This document shows, piece by piece, positions 8,609 through 17,703 of a stretch of DNA of 49,546 nt; the stretch's first letter is position 1, and every line of letters begins with the position of its first letter. This DNA comes from Muribaculaceae bacterium (GTDB lineage: Bacteria; Bacteroidota; Bacteroidia; Bacteroidales; Muribaculaceae). The stretch covers positions 1 to 49,546 of the forward strand of contig JAIDNJ010000058.1 in NCBI GenBank assembly GCA_029063895.1, written 5' to 3'. The notes beneath the pieces were generated by a model. It saw only the letters and a list, made by a program, of their open reading frames with translations, did not search any database and was not told the DNA's origin. The translations under genes were made by a program, and so were the position numbers.

Positions 8609-9566
8609 TCTCGTGACTTTTTGCCAGGTTGGTGAGAATCATACCGGCGACAATTACCACCATTGCCGCTACCTGAACCCAGTGGAGCTTGTCAATACCC
8701 ATCAGCACCGCTGTGAGGGTTGCAAATACCGGAAGCAGATACTGGTAGATTGAAACCAGTTCCGAACCGATTCGCTTGACGGCCGGTTGCACAAGGAAGT
8801 AGGCAAAAAATGTAGGGCAAAGAAGTATAAAGCCAATCTCAACCCATGGACGGGCATTGGTAGTGGCCAAAATCGGCATTTTATCCATACCGGGGATAAG
8901 GCAAATCGCCGGAATCGCTGCAAACAGGAATACCCAACGGAGCATGTTGGACGGCCGATATTTCTTTGTCGGCCCTTCAAGAATCACCAGATAGAACGCA
9001 TAACATATTGTCGATGCTACGGCAAGCAGGTCTCCCAAAAGTTTGTCGCTGCCCGAACTGCTGCCCGAACCGCTCGACGCGATAACAACGATAGCGCCGC
9101 CAAACGACACGATAATACCGATATATTCCATCAGTGACGGACGTCGTTTTAAAAACAATATCTCCATTACGATGACAAATACCGGGGGCAAGGTCATGAT
9201 TATCGAGATGTCGATGGCACTTCCAAAACGGAGCGATGTCACAAACAGGTATATAAACGCAAACAAGCCTATTGCGCCGCCAAGGAACAGTTTTATCCAA
9301 TCGTGATGCTCGATTGGCTTGTCTTTTACAAACAGGGATACAATCCACATCAGGGCAGCTCCCCCGATAAGACGTACGGCTGTAATGCCATCGGCAGTCA
9401 TCCACTCGGGAATCAGCGCTTTTGTCACTGCGACATTCATGCCCCAGAAAATAGTGGCTATGAGGATGCACGCATTACCAACGAGCGCGCCCGATACATT
9501 TTTCTTTTCTACCGGAGACGATGTGAGCTTTCCTCCGGGATTGCTATTTGAAATATTTTCGTTCAT
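8574..9566 (-). CDS. EamA/DMT-family transporter
   Basis: A drug/metabolite transporter superfamily protein with about ten membrane segments in two EamA repeats. The first begins at ACILIATIFWGMNVAVTKALIP. The second follows LLGDLLAVASTICYAFYLVI and ends in VAAMVVIVAGMILTNL. The ATG at 9566 gives 330 residues with a short polar, Ser-rich N-terminus. A TTG at 9587 would add seven residues and is less likely. The substrate cannot be predicted. It is convergent with, and overlaps, the antiporter gene, and lies 57 bp downstream of the K+ channel gene on the same strand. Confidence 0.88.
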   Translation of the reverse strand: MNENISNSNPGGKLTSSPVEKKNVSGALVGNACILIATIFWGMNVAVTKALIPEWMTADGITAVRLIGGAALMWIVSLFVKDKPIEHHDWIKLFLGGAIGLFAFIYLFVTSLRFGSAIDISIIMTLPPVFVIVMEILFLKRRPSLMEYIGIIVSFGGAIVVIASSGSGSSSGSDKLLGDLLAVASTICYAFYLVILEGPTKKYRPSNMLRWVFLFAAIPAICLIPGMDKMPILATTNARPWVEIGFILLCPTFFAYFLVQPAVKRIGSELVSIYQYLLPVFATLTAVLMGIDKLHWVQVAAMVVIVAGMILTNLAKSHETKPTSTAGNGK

Positions 9567-9623
9567 ATTACAACATGTATTTAGCAAACCAACAATATTA
9601 AGTCGGTTTTGGTTTTATCATAT

Positions 9624-10430
9624 TCACTCGTCGCCGTCATCTTCATCGTCATTGTCATCGTTGTCCTTGACGTGCCGCTCCTTTTTGAGCTGCCCGAGAT
9701 AGGCTCCGGTGATGACACCTGACGGGAGGGCGATTATAGCGACACCAAAGAGTGCCGATAGCATCGATACGATTCGTCCGGCGGTAGTCACCGGCACTAT
9801 GTCGCCATATCCTACCGTGGTCAATGTTGTCGTCGACCAGTAGAGTGCGTCAAAAAATGTCTTGAACGTCGGTTGGCCGGTAGCCGGATTGATAACTGGC
9901 TCGACGTTAAACATGATGATAGCGGTGATAAAGATATAGACAATCGCCAGTACCAGCACTGAAAGCAATACGTCTTTCTGCTTTTTCAGGATAGAGAGAA
10001 AAGACTCTATTTTGTGAGAGTATCTGAAGATGCGGAGTACTCTGAACAGCCGGAATATGCGTGTGAGCCTGAACAGTTTGAACGAGCGGTCGAGAACATT
10101 CAGTCCCGGCAAAATCGACAGCAGGTCGATAATTGCCATCGGCGTGAACGGATAAATCAAAAACGATTTGAATCCTCGCTTCAAAAGCAGGTCGGCTGTT
10201 GACCACCTGATGATGTAATCGACGATGAACGCGATTGTCGACACATAGTCAAACGCAGTGAACACCGGATACTGGTCCCTGAATACCAGCGGAAGGATAC
10301 TTATCGCAATCATCGACAGCATGAAAACGTCATAGCAGTGACTTATCCGAGGATATTTTTGTCCCCGGCCCACAATTTGAAAGGCTGTCTTTCTTATCTT
10401 GTTTAATAATGTTGCACTCATAATCGTCAA
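9624..10430 (-). CDS. Six-TM voltage-gated-type potassium channel
   Basis: A 268-residue Kv-like channel subunit. S1-S3 precede an S4 voltage sensor at about residues 115-138 with Arg/Lys at roughly every third position (RSFKLFRLTRIFRLFRVLR). The pore helix and K+ selectivity filter TTLTTVGYGDIVP follow, with TVGYGD at 205-210, then S6. The C-terminus ends in a strongly acidic low-complexity tail (residues 254-268, mostly Asp and Glu) encoded by simple triplet repeats. It should form a tetramer in the inner membrane. Starts at 10430 or 10421 are both possible. No RCK or cyclic-nucleotide domain is attached. Confidence 0.92.
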   Translation of the reverse strand: MTIMSATLLNKIRKTAFQIVGRGQKYPRISHCYDVFMLSMIAISILPLVFRDQYPVFTAFDYVSTIAFIVDYIIRWSTADLLLKRGFKSFLIYPFTPMAIIDLLSILPGLNVLDRSFKLFRLTRIFRLFRVLRIFRYSHKIESFLSILKKQKDVLLSVLVLAIVYIFITAIIMFNVEPVINPATGQPTFKTFFDALYWSTTTLTTVGYGDIVPVTTAGRIVSMLSALFGVAIIALPSGVITGAYLGQLKKERHVKDNDDNDDEDDGDE

Positions 10431-10528
10431 GTTGAAACCGACGGCATGCTTAAGGCATGTCTTTTAGAAAGTAACAATCTCTAATGGCTGTCAGATTCTT
10501 AAAATTGTATAATAAACATTATCTAATC

Positions 10529-10559
10529 TTGACTATTGGAAAAAATCATGCTAACTTTG
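10529..10559 (+). promoter_or_regulatory. Promoter for thyA, nearly leaderless
   Basis: TTG at 10529-10531 and TAACTTTG at 10552-10559 have a 20-bp spacer. The -7 box ends only 4 nt before the thyA ATG at 10564, so the mRNA would have a leader of roughly 0-3 nt. Confidence 0.7.
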
Positions 10560-10563
10560 GGGC

Positions 10564-11361
10564 ATGAAACAATATCTCGACCTGTTACGGCACATAATGG
10601 ACAACGGTGTGGACAAAGGTGACCGCACCGGTACCGGCACGCGCAGTGTCTTTGGCTATCAGATGAGGTTTGACCTTTCTCAAGGTTTTCCGTTGTTAAC
10701 GACCAAGAAGCTTCACCTCAAATCAATAATATATGAACTGCTGTGGTTTCTCAAGGGCGATACAAACGTGCGTTATCTCCAGGACCACGGCGTGCGCATC
10801 TGGAATGAATGGGCCGACCCCGTTACCGGCGATCTCGGTCACATCTATGGCTACCAGTGGCGTTCATGGCCCGACTATAACGGTGGCACAATCGACCAGA
10901 TAACTCAAGCTGTCGAAACCATCAAAAATAATCCCGAGTCGCGCCGCATCATTGTCAGTGCATGGAATGTCGGCGATCTCGAAAACATGAATCTGCCCCC
11001 TTGTCACGCCTTTTTCCAGTTTTATGTGGCCGACGGCAAGCTGAGTCTGCAACTTTACCAGCGTAGTGCCGACTCGTTTTTGGGTGTGCCGTTCAATATT
11101 GCTTCCTATGCGTTGCTCACCATGATGATGGCTCAGGTCACCGGCTTGAAACCGGGCGAGTTTATCCACACCCTCGGTGACACCCACATCTACCATAATC
11201 ACTTTGACCAGGTCAACCTGCAGCTCACCCGCACCCCCGGGCCGTTGCCGCGCATGGTTATCAACCCCGGGGTCAAGGATATTTTTGATTTCAAGTTTGA
11301 TGACTTCAAACTTGAAGATTACAACCCTCAGCCCCACATTCCGGCTCCGGTCGCCGTTTGA
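10564..11361 (+). CDS. thyA: Thymidylate synthase
   Basis: ThyA methylates dUMP to dTMP using 5,10-methylenetetrahydrofolate, giving the cell its thymidylate. The 265-residue protein is essentially the E. coli length. It contains the folate/dUMP segment [19 protein letters not shown], the catalytic nucleophile in [12 protein letters not shown] (Cys147), [20 protein letters not shown], and [12 protein letters not shown]. The usual Bacteroidota neighbour folA is absent; an SSS transporter follows after 48 bp. The promoter abuts the start codon. Confidence 0.98.
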   Translation: MKQYLDLLRHIMDNGVDKGDRTGTGTRSVFGYQMRFDLSQGFPLLTTKKLHLKSIIYELLWFLKGDTNVRYLQDHGVRIWNEWADPVTGDLGHIYGYQWRSWPDYNGGTIDQITQAVETIKNNPESRRIIVSAWNVGDLENMNLPPCHAFFQFYVADGKLSLQLYQRSADSFLGVPFNIASYALLTMMMAQVTGLKPGEFIHTLGDTHIYHNHFDQVNLQLTRTPGPLPRMVINPGVKDIFDFKFDDFKLEDYNPQPHIPAPVAV

Positions 11362-11409
11362 AACTAACCCTATTTTGCAATTTATAAAACCAATCAACCA
11401 AACTATCCC

Positions 11410-12882
11410 ATGAGTCCATTAGCTGTCATCCTGACAATCGCAGCCTATTTTGCGTTGCTGCTCACGATATCTTATGTAGTGTCGCGCAAGAGCGACAACT
11501 CGACTTTCTTCTCGGGAGGCCGACGCACCCCCTGGCCACTTGTAGCCTTTGCCATGATTGGCGCGGCTATCTCGGGTGTTACCTTTGTGTCGGTGCCCGG
11601 TATGGTGGTCAACAACGGCTATGCCTACCTTCAGATGGTGCTCGGCTTTATTGTCGGTTACTTCCTCATTGCCGGCGTGCTTGTCCCCATCTTTTACAAA
11701 CGCAACCTTGTGTCGATTTACGGCTATCTTGAAGATCGTTTCGGTCGCAAGACCTATCGCACAGGTGCCTGGTTTTTCTTCGTTTCAAAAATGCTCGGGG
11801 CAGCCGTCCGCTTCTTTGTGGTTTGTGTCGTGTTGCAGACTCTTGTTTGTGAGCCGCTTCACATTCCGTTTATTCTTAACGTTATTGTCACCATCGCTCT
11901 CATCTGGCTCTATACCGTGCAGGGCGGTGTGAAAACACTCATCTATACCGACACCCTCAAGAGCTTCTGCCTCATCATGTCGGTTATACTCTGTATCTAC
12001 TTTGTGGCCCGCAACCTCGGTTACTCTATGGGTGACATGGTTGGCGCCGTGAAAGCCCACGAAACATCGCGTATGTTCTTCTTTGATGATCCCAAATCGG
12101 GTTCATACTTCTGGAAACAGTTCCTTGCCGGTATATTCATGGCCATCGCCACCAATGGTCTCGACCAGGACATGATGCAGCGCAACCTCGCCTGCCGTGA
12201 CTCGCGAGAGAGCCAAAAAAATATGATTGTCAGCGGTATTCTCCAGTTCTTTGTCGTGGCTCTTTTCCTTGTGCTCGGAACAATGCTCGTCATCTTCCTT
12301 GACCGCAACGGTATCGCCATTCCTCACAAAACCGACGAAATCTTCTCGATGGTCGCTTCTCACCCCGACATGCCTCTGATTGTCGGCATTCTTTTCATCA
12401 TCGGTCTTATCGCGGCTGCCTATTCGGCTGCCGGGTCGGCTCTGACATCTCTCACCACCTCGTTTACAGTCGATGTACTTGACGGTCAGAAAAAATACAA
12501 GGAAGAGCATCTCACCAAGGTGCGCAAACGTGTTCACGTGCTCATGTCGTTTATTATGGGTCTCGTTATCGTCGGTTTCTACTACATCAGTGATCAGGAT
12601 GCAATTTCGGCTGTCTATACCCTCGCTTCCTATACCTATGGCCCGATTCTCGGTTTGTTTGTATTCGGTTTGATGCACAAACGCCCCGTGCGCGATCACC
12701 TCGTGCCTGTTGTCTGTATTGCCGCTCCCGCTATCTCGTGGTGCATTCAGTATGGCCTCAAGGAAGCCTTTGACTATCACACAAGCTTTGAGTTGCTGCT
12801 CATCAACGCCGCTGTCACCATGCTCGGTCTGTGGCTGCTTTCGATCAACCATAATCCCGCGCCCAAGACCGACGCGGCCTGA
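11410..12882 (+). CDS. Sodium:solute symporter (SSS family)
   Basis: A 490-residue inner-membrane transporter with about 13 predicted hydrophobic segments. The N-terminus (LTISYVVSRKSDNSTFFSGGRRTPWPLVAFAMIG, about residues 19-52) is typical of SSS proteins, as is GLIAAAYSAAGSALTSLTTSFTVD, which resembles the sodium-site region of TM8. The family couples Na+ influx to uptake of sugars, amino acids, vitamins or sialic acid, and the substrate here is not predictable. It lies between thyA and a WYL regulator, with only 15 bp to the latter, so the two are probably cotranscribed. Confidence 0.9.
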   Translation: MSPLAVILTIAAYFALLLTISYVVSRKSDNSTFFSGGRRTPWPLVAFAMIGAAISGVTFVSVPGMVVNNGYAYLQMVLGFIVGYFLIAGVLVPIFYKRNLVSIYGYLEDRFGRKTYRTGAWFFFVSKMLGAAVRFFVVCVVLQTLVCEPLHIPFILNVIVTIALIWLYTVQGGVKTLIYTDTLKSFCLIMSVILCIYFVARNLGYSMGDMVGAVKAHETSRMFFFDDPKSGSYFWKQFLAGIFMAIATNGLDQDMMQRNLACRDSRESQKNMIVSGILQFFVVALFLVLGTMLVIFLDRNGIAIPHKTDEIFSMVASHPDMPLIVGILFIIGLIAAAYSAAGSALTSLTTSFTVDVLDGQKKYKEEHLTKVRKRVHVLMSFIMGLVIVGFYYISDQDAISAVYTLASYTYGPILGLFVFGLMHKRPVRDHLVPVVCIAAPAISWCIQYGLKEAFDYHTSFELLLINAAVTMLGLWLLSINHNPAPKTDAA

Positions 12883-12897
12883 TAAATCCCTATTGCC

Positions 12898-13830
12898 GTG
12901 GCTCACGACCTTTTTGCCCGCTACGTGTGGCTGATGGATACCATCCGCCGCTATGGCCGCATCACCGGCCGTGAGCTCAACCGGCGCTGGGTCGAGTCAC
13001 CGTTTGGCGACGGTCGTCCGTTGCCACGGCGCACATTCTACAACTACCGTCAGGCGCTTCAGCAACTATTCAATGTCAATATCGAGTATGACCCGGTAAC
13101 ATATGAGTACTTTATCGAGAACAACGATGACCACAATGACTCGGTGACCGACTGGCTCCTAAACACGACAGCCACAAGCAATGTTCTTTCGGGAGCGCGC
13201 GACATTTCGGACCGCATCTTTCTTGAAGACGTCCCCTCGGCCCGTGACTACCTGCATGTGGTGATCGATGCTTTGAAGATGAGCCGCGCCATCCGCTTTG
13301 ACTATCATCCCTATACCCGCTCACAGCCAACTCCCGGAATTGTGCTTGAGCCTTATTTCCTCAAGATTTTTCGTCAGCGATGGTATATCACCGGCCGCAA
13401 TATTGCCGATTCAAAGGTCAAGACCTATGCTCTCGACCGCATGACTCAGGCAGTGATGCTCGACACCACGTTTGTCATTCCGGGCGATTTTGATGCCGAG
13501 GCCTATTGCAGCGCGTCGTTTGGCGTTGTCTTCAACATGGGACAGGTCGAGCACGTCGTTATCCGTGTGGAGCCTCGTCAGGCTAAATATTTCAGGGCTT
13601 TGCCGTTACATCAGTCCCAGCGCGAAACAATTTATGATTCATTTTCCCTCTTCCACTTTGATATCCGCGTAACTCCCGACTTTGTCGAGGAACTGTTGTC
13701 CCATGGCCCCAAGATAACAGTCATCGAACCCCGTTCACTGCGCCTGACTATGATCGAGAAACTCCGAGCCACTCTCGCCGGATATGATGATCTTGAAAAT
13801 GGATCCGGACCCACCCCACCGGTTTATTGA
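12898..13830 (+). CDS. WYL-domain transcriptional regulator
   Basis: A 310-residue regulator. The N-terminal region (residues 8-60, ARYVWLMDTIRRYGRITGRELNRRW) resembles a winged-helix DNA-binding domain. The central WYL ligand-binding domain includes RFDYHPYTR (133-141), LEPYFLKIFRQRWYITGR (150-167) and YALDRM. WYL proteins bind small ligands or nucleic acid and often regulate stress or defence genes. The start is GTG at 12898; the next Met would delete part of the DNA-binding domain. It follows the SSS gene by 15 bp. No operator could be recognised. Confidence 0.85.
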   Translation: MAHDLFARYVWLMDTIRRYGRITGRELNRRWVESPFGDGRPLPRRTFYNYRQALQQLFNVNIEYDPVTYEYFIENNDDHNDSVTDWLLNTTATSNVLSGARDISDRIFLEDVPSARDYLHVVIDALKMSRAIRFDYHPYTRSQPTPGIVLEPYFLKIFRQRWYITGRNIADSKVKTYALDRMTQAVMLDTTFVIPGDFDAEAYCSASFGVVFNMGQVEHVVIRVEPRQAKYFRALPLHQSQRETIYDSFSLFHFDIRVTPDFVEELLSHGPKITVIEPRSLRLTMIEKLRATLAGYDDLENGSGPTPPVY

Positions 13831-13842
13831 TAAGATTGAAAT

Positions 13843-14931
13843 ATGAAAACATTAGGTACTCGCTCGTTGAGACACTGTCGGTTCCCCCGATTTTTTGTCA
13901 TGTTGCTGCTGCTTTTGATTTTTAAGACAGCCGGCTCCGCTAATATTTCCACCTTTGTGGTTGTCGACAGTGTTGTTGATGCATCATCCGATAAACTGGA
14001 AATTCAGTTTAAAGAAGTGTCAAACAGCGAGGATCTTACAACTCTCAAGTTCAATATAATTTCGTCAAACACACCGTTTTCAATCTATAAAATCGAATGG
14101 ATAAACAAAGATAATGTTCTTGTTCCGTTAGAGCCGTTTTCGTTGACTGTAAACGATGAGGTAGAGGGTAAGAAAGCACTGTGGCGAATAGTTACCGAGT
14201 TTCCCTACACAAACCGTTTTACTGTTGATGATGTGCTCCTGCTGTATACCGACCGGGGAACTATCAGATGTCGTACTTCATATGAAGGAGCTCTGATAGA
14301 GACCATTGACATGCTTCAGGCCGACTATGAGAAACAACTTGAGACCTCGACACAAAACACCCGAAGGGCATGGACTATCCTCGGTATAATACTGATGGCG
14401 GTCGTCCTGATTTCCCTGATTGTTTTTATTATTGTCAGGCAACGTTTCATACAAAAGCGCAGGGAAATTGAAAATCTTTCATTTTTGATTGCCGAGCGCA
14501 CCGAACACAATCTCGAACTCAAGCAGCGAGTCGATGCCTTGTATGGCAGCCGACTCGACACACTAAACATGCTGTGTAACGAGTTTTTTGAAAAAAGCGG
14601 CTCGGAAAAAGTAAAGCTGACGATTTATAATGATGTCGAGAAACATATCCTTGCACTCAGAGACAGTAAAAGTATTGCTGAACTTGAAGGAATCGTCAAT
14701 ACTTATCTCGACAATATAATGAGCCGGGTAAAAGAACAGATTCCCGAGTTGACGCGAAATGACCTGATTTTCCTCACATATCTCTATGCCGGATTTTCTC
14801 CTCGTGCCATCTGCATTTTCACCGATATAAAAATCAAGAACTTTTACAATCGCCGAAGCCGTCTCAAGGACCGCATTCTCGCTTCTGACGCCCCCGACCG
14901 GGAGTTCTTTGTGTCTAAAATGTCGCTGTAA
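13843..14931 (+). CDS. Membrane-anchored protein with C-terminal HTH, putative regulator
   Basis: A 362-residue protein with an N-terminal hydrophobic segment or signal (residues 18-33), a predicted extracytoplasmic beta-rich region (35-165), one membrane helix (176-199), a basic coiled-coil-like stretch (200-235) and a C-terminal region NDLIFLTYLYAGFSPRAICIFTDIKIKNFYNRRSRLKDRI (306-345) shaped like a LuxR-type HTH. Bacteroidota encode many regulators ending this way, some with TPR or DUF6377 sensor parts. The layout implies that an envelope signal is passed to a DNA-binding domain held at the membrane. The receptor gene immediately downstream is a candidate target. The exact family is not certain. 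Confidence 0.65.
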   Translation: MKTLGTRSLRHCRFPRFFVMLLLLLIFKTAGSANISTFVVVDSVVDASSDKLEIQFKEVSNSEDLTTLKFNIISSNTPFSIYKIEWINKDNVLVPLEPFSLTVNDEVEGKKALWRIVTEFPYTNRFTVDDVLLLYTDRGTIRCRTSYEGALIETIDMLQADYEKQLETSTQNTRRAWTILGIILMAVVLISLIVFIIVRQRFIQKRREIENLSFLIAERTEHNLELKQRVDALYGSRLDTLNMLCNEFFEKSGSEKVKLTIYNDVEKHILALRDSKSIAELEGIVNTYLDNIMSRVKEQIPELTRNDLIFLTYLYAGFSPRAICIFTDIKIKNFYNRRSRLKDRILASDAPDREFFVSKMSL

Positions 14932-15028
14932 CCGGCTGATTTTCAGGATGAGGAATTTTGAATTATTCCTCCGGCTGATTATCAGTGAGTTAGCTATGTG
15001 AATGAGGACTATTATAAGCCATTTTTTC

Positions 15029-15059
15029 TTGGGTAGCCATGCTGTTGTGCCTAATTTTG
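15029..15059 (+). promoter_or_regulatory. Promoter for the beta-barrel receptor gene
   Basis: TTG at 15029-15031 and TAATTTTG at 15052-15059 have a 20-bp spacer. An ATG at 15064 would be almost leaderless, while the ATG at 15088 would have a leader of about 25 nt. Confidence 0.7.
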
Positions 15060-15087
15060 CAGCATGAATCACAAAAACAGCTACACA

Positions 15088-17187
15088 ATGAAAAATTTAC
15101 TTTTAGTGACTTTAATCGGTCTTGTCTCAAATTCTTTAAGCGCTCAGAAAGAAACTTCTGACAGCATTGTTGCGTTAAAAGAGGTTGTGGTCTCGGCCAC
15201 CCTTCCCCAGGTAAAAAACGTCGGTTCGGTATCGGTCGTGAGAGTCCGCGGTACGATATTGTCAAAAATGGGAAACGCGTCATCGGTTCTTGAAAATACT
15301 CCCGGTTTGCATAAAGGGTCATCGGGTATCGAGGTAAACGGCCTCGGTAAGCCTGTTTTTATATTGAATGACCGCGAAATTGATCCTGACAAGATTCTTG
15401 ACATGCTCCGTGCCAATACGATCAAGGAAATCCGGATTGATCGTAATCCCGATGTAACTTACTCGGCGACAGGACGTCCGGTAGTCGAGATTGTTCCATA
15501 TAAACCGCTTGATGATTACATCTCCCTTTCGGTTGGTGATGATATGGCTATACTCCGCAAATACTCAAATGCCGCTAATGTGAATGTCGGCGGACAGTTT
15601 GGCAAGATTACCACCACCCTGAATTATACGGGCGGTGTGCTTCGTTTTCAAAATCATGAGACATATTTCCGCGATATTTACCATGATTCATATACTTCGG
15701 TTTTTAATCAGCACCGCATTGACAACAACAAAGACCTTCCTCACCGTGTGAGATGGGCGTTGGACTATAACATCGGCAAGAAACATCGGTTGGGAGTGGA
15801 ATACTATTACCAGCACAGCGACCGTGAGCAACGGGTGACAGGACTCGATTATTATTCAGGTCTTGACAATACTTCGGAAAATGATTATGAGAGCTCAAAC
15901 AACCGGTTGGCCAATCTTCACAATATTTCGGCCCAATACAATTATAAGAATGGTAAAAATTCGTTTCAAATCATTCAGGACTATGGTTATAACACGTCTC
16001 ACGGTACGGTATACTCACAGGAAGGTTTTAATCTCTCACCGGTAGGATCATATTCTGACGGCAAATACAACACCGCGACTACAAGCGTGAAATTCGGAAC
16101 TCAGCTTCCTATGAAAATTTCGTTGATGTCAGGTCTCAAGTACAACTATGTCGACAACCATGCTACATCCCGATATGAAAACCTCCCGTCACATATAAAC
16201 GGATATGCTTCGACCACGGCTGTTACCGAGCATAATCCCCAGGCCTATGTCTCGCTCAGTCGTAAAATATCCCGTTTCACGTTAAACGCCGGCGTCAGAT
16301 ATCAGTATGTTCACCGTCATATTGTCAACGGATTGTCGGGCGGCAGCGAGCGTATATACAATCAGAACCTGTCATCATTTTTCCCATTGGTTTCCCTTAA
16401 ATATTTGGGTAGCGGCACGTCTTTTTATGTCAGATATAACCGTTCGATCGAGCAGCCCGGATTTGCCTCATTGAATTCAGGCCTTGTCTATAATGACTCG
16501 CTGACCTATTCGGTGGGAAATCCCGATCTTAAGTCGGCTCTGACCGATGCTGTGTCGGGCGAGGTAAACTGGCGCAATTTTACATTTTCGACCTCATATT
16601 CTCATACCTCAAACCCGATTGTCAATGTATCGGACCCTAATTCTTCCGAAACCGATATCGTGACCCAGCACGACATAAACTTTAAATCGTACAACCGTCT
16701 GCGCTTGGCTCTGTCCTATTCAAAAACCATTTCGCGGCTTAATCTTTATGTCGAGGGGGCGGTGGTCATTCCTCATGGAAGATATACATTCCGTGGAAGC
16801 GATTTAAATGCCAACCGCGTGTCGTTCAACGGCAATTTTAATGCCAATTACATGATTAATTCATGTTTAGGCATTTTCACTTCGTTCAATTATCAGGGCT
16901 ACAATACTTACCTCACCTGTGCCCAGAAACCGGTTAACAATCTCACGGCCGGCTTGGTGGCTTCATTACTTAAAAACCGGCTCCAGATTAACGTAGCATT
17001 CTCCGACCTGTTGAACGGTGCAAACTATAACAATATGACTTTCAGATATAAAAATGTTGCTAACGGAACCTATGGATCAAATGACCAGCGCGGCCTGATG
17101 ATAAAACTCAGTTATGCAATCTTTACCAAAAAGATAAACGCACGCGCGTCCCGCTCAAACGACGATACGATTGGCCGTATACTTTGA
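15088..17187 (+). CDS. Outer-membrane beta-barrel receptor (TonB-dependent receptor-like)
   Basis: A 699-residue outer-membrane protein from the ATG at 15088. It opens with a signal peptide (MKNLLLVTLIGLVSNSLSAQ), then a short plug-like region (VLENTPGLHKGSSGIEVNG, FILNDREIDP) and a long series of amphipathic strands with aromatic residues. This matches the Bacteroidota outer-membrane beta-barrel family related to TonB-dependent receptors. It lacks the usual N-terminal carboxypeptidase-regulatory-like domain and has no SusD partner. An in-frame ATG at 15064 would add eight polar residues before the signal peptide. It follows the membrane-anchored HTH gene in the same direction. The ligand is unknown. 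Confidence 0.82.
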   Translation: MKNLLLVTLIGLVSNSLSAQKETSDSIVALKEVVVSATLPQVKNVGSVSVVRVRGTILSKMGNASSVLENTPGLHKGSSGIEVNGLGKPVFILNDREIDPDKILDMLRANTIKEIRIDRNPDVTYSATGRPVVEIVPYKPLDDYISLSVGDDMAILRKYSNAANVNVGGQFGKITTTLNYTGGVLRFQNHETYFRDIYHDSYTSVFNQHRIDNNKDLPHRVRWALDYNIGKKHRLGVEYYYQHSDREQRVTGLDYYSGLDNTSENDYESSNNRLANLHNISAQYNYKNGKNSFQIIQDYGYNTSHGTVYSQEGFNLSPVGSYSDGKYNTATTSVKFGTQLPMKISLMSGLKYNYVDNHATSRYENLPSHINGYASTTAVTEHNPQAYVSLSRKISRFTLNAGVRYQYVHRHIVNGLSGGSERIYNQNLSSFFPLVSLKYLGSGTSFYVRYNRSIEQPGFASLNSGLVYNDSLTYSVGNPDLKSALTDAVSGEVNWRNFTFSTSYSHTSNPIVNVSDPNSSETDIVTQHDINFKSYNRLRLALSYSKTISRLNLYVEGAVVIPHGRYTFRGSDLNANRVSFNGNFNANYMINSCLGIFTSFNYQGYNTYLTCAQKPVNNLTAGLVASLLKNRLQINVAFSDLLNGANYNNMTFRYKNVANGTYGSNDQRGLMIKLSYAIFTKKINARASRSNDDTIGRIL

Positions 17188-17204
17188 GATATCTTCCGAT
17201 TCAG

Positions 17205-17235
17205 TTGCACATATCGGCGATTTGACGTAATTTTG
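17205..17235 (+). promoter_or_regulatory. Promoter for the small membrane protein gene
   Basis: TTG at 17205-17207 and TAATTTTG at 17228-17235 have a 20-bp spacer. The predicted transcript start is about 15 nt before the ATG at 17254. Confidence 0.7.
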
Positions 17236-17253
17236 CGCGGTTAATTATGCCCT

Positions 17254-17682
17254 ATGAATCTGAAATCAATTATATATCCCTTGCTGTCGATTGTCATTGC
17301 CATGATAATCTCGGCGATATTGATCGAGTTGACACGTATAGGTTTTACCTCGGTTCTTACCCTTGAATGGGGGTGGGGAGTGGTGACTATTGTCGTGGCT
17401 GCCGTCGTGCTGATGATATTGAGCGGATTGTCGGCGCTCCCGACGCTATTTTTCGCCCGCCGGCTCAGGCAGGGGAGTGTCGGCCGGCGGTTGGCTTTCA
17501 ACATGCCCGCTCTGATCTATTTTATAGGCGCGGTATGGTGCTTTGTCACTATCTTCTCGGTCGACTTCAGTTTCGGGGTATCACAATGGATCGAGGCGCT
17601 TCTGGCTGCCGGAGCCGTGCTCGCTTTCAGTCTGAGAGTCTCGTTTCTCCCTATAATAGTCATCACATCAAATCGTCAATAA
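17254..17682 (+). CDS. Small four-helix membrane protein, unknown function
   Basis: A 142-residue hydrophobic protein with about four membrane segments: residues 5-25, 33-60, 85-105 and 113-135. A basic loop, FFARRLRQGSVGRR, lies between helices 2 and 3. No family was recognised. It has its own well-formed promoter, which together with its clean hydrophobic pattern argues that it is a real gene. panB follows 21 bp downstream, so the two may be cotranscribed. Confidence 0.68.
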   Translation: MNLKSIIYPLLSIVIAMIISAILIELTRIGFTSVLTLEWGWGVVTIVVAAVVLMILSGLSALPTLFFARRLRQGSVGRRLAFNMPALIYFIGAVWCFVTIFSVDFSFGVSQWIEALLAAGAVLAFSLRVSFLPIIVITSNRQ

Positions 17683-17703
17683 CAGTTTAAATTTTCACGT
17701 AAA

